NCBI GenBank assembly: GCA_016169945.1
Contig: JADLSH010000216.1
Location: 712,501-776,500, forward strand
Reading direction: 5' to 3'
Length of the DNA: 64,000 nucleotides
Origin: Trachythela sp. YZ-2020
Taxonomy: Eukaryota > Cnidaria > Anthozoa > Malacalcyonacea > Clavulariidae
Below, one piece after another: positions 36,101 to 45,300 of this stretch (its first letter is position 1; every line of letters starts with the position of its first letter). Under the pieces are notes generated by a model. It saw only the letters and a program-made list of their open reading frames with translations. It was not told where the DNA came from and did no database searches. The position numbers and the translations under genes were made by a program.

Positions 36101-37689
36101 CACTCTAGCACTGTTAGTAGCAAATGAGGATTTTAAGAAAATTATTGCCTCATGAGCACTTGCTCTGTTGTATAGCTCATGAATGAGCGTTGACGTAGAC
36201 AAGCTCACGACGACCACTCATAATTACTCATACCCCATGAGCACTCTGAAATGCTCATTTTCGTTGAGCAGAGATAAAAGATGAAAACATGACAGATGTC
36301 CCGTAACTCATTCAGACTGGCTACCAGACCTGTAAGAATTTTCATGCCCTATCTACTTTGCCAACAATGCTCCAAACGACTGCTGGCTGCTGGAAGCCGA
36401 GTTGAAAAGTACGAAGATATAGTATTTTCAACACTTTTGTGGACAAGCTCACGACGACCACTCATGATTACTCATGCTTCACGAGCACTCTGAAATGCTC
36501 ATTTTCGTTGAGCACACATAATAGATGGCCCGAGCAAGACGAAAACATGATCCATTAATTGACTTAATTATACGAAAATACAATCTCTCAAGATGCGACT
36601 ATAGCGAAATTAACTTGCGGATATAAGTAATGTTCTATTTAACACTTGTGATGTTGCATACATCTCTCACCAATAACTTCTATATTATTCTTCTATACAT
36701 TATTTTCGTTCAGCTTGGGCCACTACTCATATATGCTCAACGTAAATGAACATTGTAAGCCCAGTATTTTTATGAGTTCTGTATGAATAAGTTCAATAAC
36801 ATATCGTGAGCGTAGTTCAACCGTGCTCAATCGATCCCTTCCGAGCGAGCCAAAAAGCAGTTAATGTAAAGTCAACAGGGTTGATTGGCAATACAAAGCA
36901 ATACCGCAAAGCGAAAATCATTTTACGCCAAGAGTTGAGAACAGGCCTATTTTCAGGTTAATCTATTTGGTGTCTTCCAAAAAGACCGCTTGGTTTTTGA
37001 GCCTATACTATCCGTAGCAGACATGAATATCCTTTCTGTCTAATCTACAGGGTGTATGCGGCTAAGTGGGATGTTGAACAGACATAAGGACCAAGTCACT
37101 CACCAAAGTCAGCTCATGGGGTATGAGTAATTATGGAGTGGTTGTCGTGAGCTTGTCTACGTCAATGCTCATTCATGAGCTATACAGACCAACTACTCAT
37201 GCATGAGGCATGAGTAATCATTTATTTATTTAATTTGCCTTGTAAATTTATAACAGAATGGCAGGGAATCCGCAACAGCGTATAGGCCAATTACTGCGGG
37301 CCCTATATCATGAGTGGTCGTCGTGAGCTTGTCCACAAAAGTGTTGAAAATACTATATCTTCGTACTTTTCAACTCGGCTTCCAGCAGCCAGCAGTCGTT
37401 TGGAGCATTGTTGGCAAAGTAGATAGGGCATGAAAATTCTTACAGGTCTGGTAGCCAGTCTGAATGAGTTACGGGACATCTGTCATGTTTTCGTCTTGCT
37501 CGGGCCATCTTTTATCTCTGCTCAACGAAAATGAGCATTTCAGAGTGCTCATGGGGTATGAGTAATTATGAGTGGTCGTCGTGAGCTTGTCTACGTCAAC
37601 GCTCATTCATGAGCTATACAACAGAGCAAGTGCTCATGAGGCAATAATTTTCTTAAAATCCCTCATTTGCTACTAACAGTGCTAGAGTG
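36101..37689. repeat. Inner region of E: loop and clustered CTCAT/ATGAG repeats
   Basis: The unique loop is about 36468-37310. In and around it a block of ~100-150 bp recurs in both orientations: CAAGCTCACGACGACCACTC, GAGCACTCTGAAATGCTC and TCATTTTCGTTGAGCA (around 36200-36290, 36445-36560, 37105-37190, 37305-37340, 37490-37620). The density of TCATGAGC-like palindromes is high. No gene was found. It may be a promoter or origin of the element, or simply the recombination hot spot at which the palindrome formed. Confidence 0.7.
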
Positions 37690-38271
37690 ATGAGCTGCAA
37701 GTTTTGTGGTAAATCTTTTAATCGTCGCTTTAATTTGCGCAGACACGAAAACGAATACTGCCCATTCCGAGAGGAAGAGTCGGAGACAGATCACAATTCC
37801 GTAGCCATGGAGTCAGATGACGAAGCGTCAAATAGTGATAATGCACAAAATTCTGAGGTAGATGGAAATGAATCAGGATCTGAATTAGAAGATGAAAGTG
37901 ATCCTTGGAAACCATTAATAGAAGAAGCAAAACAAAGATATGCCAGCGAGTACGAAGAAATAAAACAGAATCTTATCGAAAACGGTCTTGATGACGAAAC
38001 TTCCAACAAGCAAGCGTACGCGTTGATATTACCTAAGCTACAAAAAGAGCTCGAAAGTGTTTATCTGGAACGTCTATTGTGGATGAGACAGCTTAGGAGG
38101 AATCATGTACATAAAAAAGTAATGAACACGAGAGATGTGTTTATAAACAGTGACGACTTTGATCATGATGAGGCTTTGGAAGCAGCCGTTGATAAAAGAA
38201 AATTTCTTCTGAAACGTCTTTTAAAAGACAATGCTTATATTGAAGAGGGCGAAAATACTGATTCAGACTAG
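37690..38271 (+). CDS. C2HC-finger/acidic protein of E, copy 3 (193 aa)
   Basis: A complete frame from ATG 37690 to TAG 38269-38271. Residues 1-24 form one finger with C3-x2-C6-x12-H19-x4-C24, a C2HC rather than C2H2 arrangement. Residues 27-75 are strongly acidic and Ser/Asn-rich. The rest (about 76-185) is charged and predicted helical (SDPWKPLIEEAKQRY, then LPKLQKELESVYLERLL), ending in an acidic tail. It is convergent with the middle frame. The function is not established; a DNA- or RNA-binding accessory protein is inferred from the finger. Confidence 0.82.
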   Translation: MSCKFCGKSFNRRFNLRRHENEYCPFREEESETDHNSVAMESDDEASNSDNAQNSEVDGNESGSELEDESDPWKPLIEEAKQRYASEYEEIKQNLIENGLDDETSNKQAYALILPKLQKELESVYLERLLWMRQLRRNHVHKKVMNTRDVFINSDDFDHDEALEAAVDKRKFLLKRLLKDNAYIEEGENTDSD

Positions 38272-38583
38272 ACTTCCTCAACTACATTATATAAACAGAT
38301 ATAATATACTCTATGCGAAGTGTAATAATATTTTAATAAAATTGTACACAAGACGTATATTTTCTCTATTTTCAATTGCGCATGCACACGTAATATAACT
38401 GAATGTTTAGTTACAGTATGCTTTACGTATAACTTTTAATGTAAAGTAAAGTTATCCCAAAGGTGGAATTAAAAGTTTATCGCCTTAACCTCTTTATAAT
38501 TATAATAACACGTCAACTACTTTGTACTATAGAAATATTGCCTGACCACGTACGGATATGAGCATTCGATATCCTTGACTTGT

Positions 38584-38961
38584 TTACTTTTCCCTCCAAA
38601 AAGATAAATAATTTAGGATGCATTGAAATTGGTGGCTCTTTCTATAGTGATACGATTCTTCCAAGTCGTAAACGAACATGTGTTCTGGTGCCTTTTTTAA
38701 TTCTCTTAAACGCTCAAGGACGTTTTCGTGGCAATTGATTTTCAGTATTCTTGCAGCCTCGACAAACGAGTCCTAAACCAAATGCTTGCTATTAACACGT
38801 TCTATAGCTTCTATACCGTACGTCTGCCATCCTTCGTCTATATTACATTCGTTTTCCTGGCACAACTGCGTAATTTCATTTGCAACTGTATCAGCGTAAA
38901 TTGCTTCCAACAATTTGAGGGTTCCGACATAATCGACTTTCGTCAACAATGTAAATATCAT
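38584..38961 (-). pseudogene. Middle frame of E, copy 3: best-preserved, one in-frame TAG
   Basis: Codons 1-62 are open (MIFTLLTKVDYVGTLKLL ... VNSKHLV), followed by TAG (38773-38775) and then, in the same frame, 62 more codons (DSFVEAARILKINCHENVLE ... NYLSFWREK) to TAA 38584-38586. The composition is that of a real helical protein on both sides of the stop. The same TAG is present in the other two copies. Possible explanations are an old nonsense mutation copied with the element, stop readthrough, or a short intron. Confidence 0.5.
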
Positions 38962-39340
38962 CTTGCAACATATTTTTTTAAAGTACAACTTCGACGATTT
39001 TACGTCGTTGCTCCAAAGCGAAAGTTTTCAATTTGTGCTATCTATGTGTGCTCCTACTTCGCCGTGTAGAGAACTACAAGATCAGGCTAGTCCAGTCGTT
39101 AACAACCTTTTTGTACAAGCTCAGCAAAATCAAGCTTGGGCACTGTCGTTAAAGTACAATGTGTTCAGTCTTTCTGTCCTGCTTAAGCAATTTAAAGTCA
39201 ATGAGGAAAATTAATGGTTTGGGCAATGTCGTTAAAGTACAATGTGTTCACCCATGTACAACAGTTAATGACTTCTTAATGACTTTCGCTATTCAATTCC
39301 AATTAGTGATATTCAAATTACACGCGGTTAAGCTGTAACA

Positions 39341-39709
39341 CTAACCCACCAACCATGAAATTAAGCGTTGAAACCAAGACAGTTTAATTTCATAGCTCGC
39401 TAAATCAAATTGTTTTAAATCGTCTACACATATTCGAACGGCTTCTCGCACTGTTTCAGTGTCACAAAAATCGCTCACTTTGTAAACTAAAGCCAAGTAA
39501 GCCATAATTCTACCAGAATTTAAAGGCTTAGTCTCTTCATATGTTTGACATAAATTTTCAAACACATTATCTCTTACAATACTACATATCATGGAGTTAT
39601 ATGTATGTTCATGCTTTTCTAAAAGCAGTTTTATATAAAACCGTAAAGTATCCTGCGTTAATTCTACATTATTTTCCTTAAAAACATCCAGAATTAGCTG
39701 TTCTGCCAT
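39341..39709 (-). CDS. Bcl-2-like 122-residue protein of E, copy 3
   Basis: This is the same open frame as copy 1 (1327-1695), with NSGRI at residues 64-68 and the Trp-rich C-terminal helix. It reads inward from the element end and begins about 230 bases from that end. AT-rich leader sequence lies between the end and the ATG. The apoptosis-regulator assignment rests on motif spacing only. Confidence 0.45.
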   Translation of the reverse strand: MAEQLILDVFKENNVELTQDTLRFYIKLLLEKHEHTYNSMICSIVRDNVFENLCQTYEETKPLNSGRIMAYLALVYKVSDFCDTETVREAVRICVDDLKQFDLASYEIKLSWFQRLISWLVG

Positions 39710-41038
39710 CTTGGAACAAAATGGCGAACTGTCGGAAACCTCTCGTTGTTTTAACGTCGTCGGAATGAATCTAATTATAAATGCTCATTAATATGCATAA
39801 CTCATACTCGGATTTGTTCGGATTATCCTCGAAATGAATTAATTAATTCAGATCATTAACATAATTAACTCATGAATTATGCAGGGTTACCCGTTAAATT
39901 TTACGCATAAAACTGGGTCCATTAAGCCCCGCTCCATACTACTGGTATAACTAAAAAAAGAATATCAGTTAGCAAGTATCAGAGATTAATGAACTTCTAA
40001 ACTGAACTAACTTTATTTATGCTAGATAGCTCATACATGCAGTTCTAAACTGTTCCTCTTAAGATCGAGTAACAGCCATCTCTTATTTTAAGGCAGTAGT
40101 AAACCTAAACTAAACTAACTCTATATTTTAAATATAATATATTTGATGGTACGTTCTATCACTCTTATCAGTTCTAAACTGTTCTTCCTAGAGGTACAGT
40201 AACGTAAATCTCTTATTGGTGGGCAGGTGTAGTTTTTGCTACAGGAAGACAACTAAACTATCTATATTTTTACTGGATAGTTCTATCAATTCTATAAACT
40301 GCTTTTCCTAGAGGTCCAGTAAGGGTCATCTCTTCTTGGTGTAGTTTTACGACAAGAGGAAACCGAAACTAACTTCATTCATACTGGATAACCTTATCAG
40401 TTCTACGCTATATCAGTTTCAAACTATTTTCCTAGAGGTCAAGTAAGGTTAAATTAAAAAACAAACGTTGCTGACCTTCGCCAGTAATATCTGAGTATTT
40501 TTGAATATATATTTTTCTCTTTGATTCTGGCAGATGAGGAGTAAAACCTGTATGAAAAACCGAACTTTTGAACAACTTTTTACTTCAAACACATATCTCG
40601 CAACAGACTTATAGCAAGATTGTCAACAAGTTGTAACAATGTTGTCATTTTATCTAGTTGCTACAAGGTTGTCATTCGCAACTTGTTAACAAGTTGTTGA
40701 ATTGCGGGACAATAACAACTTGACCTAAACAAGTCTGTTGAGTCAACAACTTTGTAGCATGTTGTCAACAAGACGTTGATGATCTGTCAACAAGCTGGGA
40801 ACAAGCAGTGCGAACACATTCTGATAACAAGTTGACAGCATTGGGGCGAATCTGCTGCGGGTTTGTTACAACTTGTGCGTTTTTACGTGATGGTGTAGAT
40901 GATAACGTTTGAAATGAAATGAATTATAAAGGAAGATGCGGTTAGCGTATGAGTTAAACTGGTTATACAGCAGGTCGAGGGCGGGAGTTGACTTCGGTTA
41001 GGTCATTTCTCTGCACTTGTGTATTTGTGTGATAAAAT

Positions 41039-41276
41039 CACAGAATACATACTATACCAGAAGTGTCATCCCTATGTGTTCTGGCTTGGGAAAAACGTCC
41101 GAAATGTTTTACGGGCTGACGTGAAAATACGCCATCAAAATGGGTAGAAAGTGCCGTGTGCATCCCAGGATGGCGTAGAAATTGAGTCATATGACGCCAT
41201 CCTGGGGTGCACACGGCGCTTCGTACCCATGAAAAATTCGTCTAAATGACACTTCTGGTCTAGTATGTATTCTGTG
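41039..41276. mobile_element. 238-bp MITE, first right copy
   Basis: CACAGAATACATACTA ends in inverted orientation; homologous to 31674-31909. Confidence 0.8.
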
Positions 41277-41946
41277 ATAAACTCAGGTTTTCCTCCATCG
41301 CTAAAAACTAGCCCTTAGAGATCAGTTTCAAACTATTTTCCTAGAGGTCAAGTAAGGTTAAATTAAAAAACAAACGTTGCTGACCTTCGCCAGTAATATC
41401 TGAGTATTTTTGAATATATATTTTTCTCTTTGATTCTGGCAGATGAGGAGTAAAACCTGTATGAAAAACCGAACTTTTGAACAACTTTTTACTTCAAACA
41501 CATATCTCGCAACAGACTTATAGCAAGATTGTCAACAAGTTGTAACAATGTTGTCATTTTATCTAGTTGCTACAAGGTTGTCATTCGCAACTTGTTAACA
41601 AGTTGTTGAATTGCGGGACAATAACAACTTGACCTAAACAAGTCTGTTGAGTCAACAACTTTGTAGCATGTTGTCAACAAGACGTTGATGATCTGTCAAC
41701 AAGCTGGGAACAAGCAGTGCGAACACATTCTGATAACAAGTTGACAGCATTGGGGCAAATCTGCTGCGGGTTTGTTACAACTTGTGCGTTTTACGTGATG
41801 GTGTAGATGATAACGTTTGAAATGAAATGAATTATAAAGGAAGATGCGGTTAGCGTATGAGTTAAACTGGTTATACAGCAGGTCGAGGGCGGGAGTTGAC
41901 TTCGGTTAGGTCATTTCTCTGCACTTGTGTATTTGTGTGATAAAAT

Positions 41947-42184
41947 CACAGAATACATACTATACCAGAAGTGTCATCCCTATGTGTTCTGGCTTGGGAA
42001 AAACGTCCGAAATGTTTTACGGGCTGACGTGAAAATACGCCATCAAAATGGGTAGAAAGTGCCGTGTGCATCCCAGGATGGCGTAGAAATTGAGTCATAT
42101 GACGCCATCCTGGGGTGCACACGGCGCTTCGTACCCATGAAAAATTCGTCTAAATGACACTTCTGGTCTAGTATGTATTCTGTG
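41947..42184. mobile_element. 238-bp MITE, second right copy
   Basis: Tandem-duplicate partner of 41039-41276. Confidence 0.8.
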
Positions 42185-42293
42185 ATAAACTCAGGTTTTC
42201 CTCCATCGCTAAAAACTAGCCCTTAGAGATTATCAACCATAACTAACTATTAACACTCGAAGACTTGGGTCAGCAAAACCTGTTAAGCCTTAA

Positions 42294-43555
42294 AGTGGTT
42301 CCTGCAGTTATTATTAAAACAAGGGTTGAAAATGTGCTCTCCCTATTGCAACACATATCTTCATGTTTGTAAAATATATAGTTGCTTTTTGGGTAATAAC
42401 TAATAATATAACTGTTATGTGTCCAACCTATGGGTTCTAAATATACCACAGTCGCGTTGCTATGGCAACAATAGCGTATGAACTATAGTAGTCATATCCT
42501 ATAAATGGGACAAAAATTAAAATTACTTGAGTTTCCTTCGTTGAATTTTTAAAAAATGCAAGTAAATTTGGAATACTAAACGGAACATTATATCAAAAAT
42601 TAAGGTAGGTTGTAGGATAAGTTTTTAGATATTTGCAAATTTCTATTCTGAGAAAACTTATCAATAAATTTTTCTAAAATTTGGACATATTAAAAGGCGA
42701 CTTGTAAGTTCACTATACAAAAATTTTAAAAATTTCACCGAAGGAAATTAAAACTAACGCCATTAAGCCACGCACAAAACTTACGCGGGCAAACAGAATT
42801 TCAATTCGACAAGAACGGCATCTGCGCATGTCCTTGTCTTTCGCGTGACTCGCTGGCTGTAAAACAGGCTGGTTTTTTTCCGAAATGGTGTACAATTGCG
42901 AGCAAAATTCTCTTCGTTTTCGTTACCCTTGGCTTGTTGGACACAAGATTGTTTGTTGGTGGTCTTTTTCTGGTCTGGTTTGTCAGTGATGTACCCATTG
43001 AATTAATCCAACATCTCTTAAATTTGTTTTTATTGTTGAAATCGGTATGAAAACTTTTCAAAATATTCAAACAATTCCAAATTTTCGAAAGACAACTCGT
43101 AAGTCGTAACTGTCTGTACTGTAGTTGTATGCAGTAGTTTTTAAACTTTTGATTGTTTTAAAGAATTATATTACTCTGACAGTTCTAGACTGCCTTGAGC
43201 AGAGTATAAAATATCATTTTAGAATTTTTAGTCTGCAACAAGTCGAAGATTTTGAACATTATAAAAGATAATACTGAACTTAAATACGTAAAAAACATAC
43301 TAAAATAAAGCTTAGAAACTGGTTAACAACATACGTACTGTTTGAATTTCAAAGATTTACGATTATAATGAAAAGGTTGTGGTTTCTTCGCAGAAAAATC
43401 TCGAAAATAACTTCCCGCGGCTTGTTTCAAAATTTTGCCGGGTCACGAAGATTCCACGCGAGGATGACATCTGATCTATATCACAGATTAATTATATAAT
43501 TAATCTGTGTCTATATAGATCGTGTTTCAAACTGTACTAACTGTAGGGAACCACC
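42294..43555. mobile_element. 1.25 kb TTAA element, right arm
   Basis: Bounded by TTAA at 42290-42293 and 43556-43559; ends as in 30303-31568. The frames at 42713-43070 have no recognisable product. Confidence 0.9.
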
Positions 43556-43708
43556 TTAAGGCTTTCCGTCCACCTCAGAGTAAGTAAACACACAATAATT
43601 AGACAACAGGGGCCGGTTGTACGAAGTCCGTTTAGCCTATCCGGTGGATAAATCGAATATATCGATCAAGTATATATATTAATCGAAGTATCGAACATGC
43701 AACCAAGC

Positions 43709-43948
43709 CACTCTCCTCCGCAGAGGCTTCTTTGTTTTTTCACAGTTAAAATTGTTTTTCACAGTAATAAAATCAAAGGAAATATATAGTTTTCATAGTG
43801 GAAGTAATAATGGCATTTTTCGTAGTGGAGGGTAATAATGGTAAAGTAGGGACAGTAGAGCCATCTTCCCGTCATACTTAGCGCCCTAAAAATTTATTTT
43901 ATTTTTTTACTTTATTTTTTACGTATAAAGGCTCTGCGGAGGAGAGTG
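43709..43948. mobile_element. MITE with 9-bp TSD CAACCAAGC, right arm
   Basis: CACTCTCCTCCGCAGAG ends; duplications at 43700-43708 and 43949-43957. Confidence 0.88.
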
Positions 43949-44019
43949 CAACCAAGCTGAAATTTTTCTTGAATAGAACAATTATGTTTGCCACTACATA
44001 TTAAATACACAAGATTTAT

Positions 44020-44790
44020 AGTGCCTATGCAACGAAATTTTTGCCTCATTTTTTATTGTTTTGTTAAAAATTACAGCTCCAATGATGAAGAATGGCGTTT
44101 ACAGTTTATTCATATCTCATCTCATTCCCAAGTTATCGCACTTTGTATATTTTGATTTGTGACGTCACTAGTTGTGCTTGAGATAGTGGCAATAACAAGA
44201 AAATCTGATATCTTAGTGATAATTTAATAAAATTCAATAAAACTTGGCACACTCAGTTGGGTGCACCCACGTGAGTATTTTGGAGTGGTCATGTGGTTGT
44301 CATGGCAACACACTAGTCCCCAGTCTCTTCACTTCCTTTTTCCAAATTTCCTCCTCTAAACTTCGTGCAGAGGACGTTTGCTTATTTCATGGGTTTAAAC
44401 TTGTCACAACACCTGTACATACTATAGTAATAAGCGCAAATTGCAGAAATTGGTTTTGATTTCGTTGGAGACAGATCATATAGCAAATGCACGAGAACTC
44501 GAGAAGAGACTAGTGCATTGCCATGACAACGATAGAAACAACCCAAAATGGTCACTTAGGTGCACCAACTAAGTGTGCCAAGTTTCATTGAATTCTACTA
44601 AATCATCACCAAGATATCAGACTTTCTTGTTATTGCCACTATCTCAAGCACAACCAATGACGTCACAAATCAAAATGTACAAAGTGCGATAACTTGGGAA
44701 TGAGATGAGATATGTCATTCTTCGTCATTCCAGGTGTACTTTTTAACAAAACAATAAAAAATCAGGCAAAAATTTCGTTGCATAGGCACT
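44020..44790. mobile_element. Fold-back element, right arm
   Basis: Nearly full-length hairpin; homologous to 29075-29848 and 61520-62289. A 71-codon frame inside (44244-44459) is shared with the other copies only because the element is repeated. Confidence 0.85.
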
Positions 44791-44831
44791 TTAAGTTAAA
44801 TTTGTGAGTTAAATTTCCGTATTTTACAAAC

Positions 44832-44910
44832 CTAGATATAATTCGTAGTACTCTTTCTCCGCCAGAAGCACAGTTATCATACACAGTAGCAGTGGTTCAA
44901 AGTCATTGTC
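44832..44910 (-). CDS. Gene G penultimate exon, right arm
   Basis: This 79-base exon reads DNDFEPLLLCMITVLLAEK then EYYELYL, ending in one extra base (CTA G|GTTTGT). It joins in frame with the last exon at 58393-58314, which supplies AT to complete a GAT codon. In this arm, however, E lies directly after the acceptor at 39951, so the normal 3' end is displaced. The protein family is not recognised. Confidence 0.5.
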
Positions 44911-45300
44911 CTGTTGAAAATAGAATAGCAAATACTTTTCTTATTTGGAATGACAAAATTATAAATTCTAAAAAACATACACTGGATAGTGGATAGCACT
45001 CTAACTGTTCTTCCTAAAGATCAAGTAAGCGTCATCTCTTATCGGTCCAGTGTCACTACACTGGAGGAAATTTAAACTAAACTAACTTTATTTATACTGG
45101 ATAACTCTATCAGTTCTGCCTAGAGGTCTAGTAAGGGTCATTCTTATTCGGTCTAGCAGCAAGTTTTCTAATTCATCCCTATGTCAAAACTAAACTAACT
45201 TTATTTATACTGGATAAATCTATCAGTTCGTAGTTAATCAGTTCTAAACTGTTTTAATATAAAGCTCCAATGTAAGGGTCATCTTTCACTATGATCATGG

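Larger units (their letters stand above)
33904..39943. mobile_element. Element E: ~6 kb element made of ~2.6 kb inverted repeats around a short loop
   Basis: The ends are AGTAGTATGGAGCGGGGC, inverted at both sides. The arms 33904-36467 and 37311-39943 match almost base for base and each carries a Bcl-2-like frame, a middle frame and a C2HC gene. The flanks here are TATACC (33898-33903) and GGTATA (39944-39949), inverted rather than direct, because the surrounding DNA is palindromic. Comparison with copy 1 and with the empty site at 58387 gives a 6-bp target duplication. Long inverted repeats plus a 6-bp duplication fit Maverick/Polinton-class elements, but no polymerase, integrase, ATPase or capsid gene is seen. 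It is at best a heavily deleted derivative. Confidence 0.75.
40425..42232. repeat. 0.9 kb tandem duplication, right arm
   Basis: Two copies with a period of ~904 bp (CAAACTATTTTCCTAGAGGTC at 40427 and 41331). It is the mirror of 31629-33441. Each copy carries a 238-bp MITE (41039-41276, 41947-42184) and the AACTTGTTAACAAGTTG-rich segment. Confidence 0.9.
39950..44831 (-). other. Block R, right arm: gene G intron packed with transposons
   Basis: On the minus strand this lies between the gene G penultimate exon (44832-44910) and the acceptor CTAAAAAAAG at 39951-39960, after which E begins. Contents in order: degenerate ~110-bp repeats (39990-40425), 0.9 kb tandem duplication (40425-42232), TTAA element, 9-bp-TSD MITE, fold-back element. 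No other coding exon was recognised. Confidence 0.7.

Noticed and set aside
33904..39943. E as an active, complete Polinton or virus
   Set aside because: No polymerase, integrase, ATPase, protease or capsid frame in 6 kb. The flanking 6-mers here are inverted rather than direct, consistent with a rearranged remnant.
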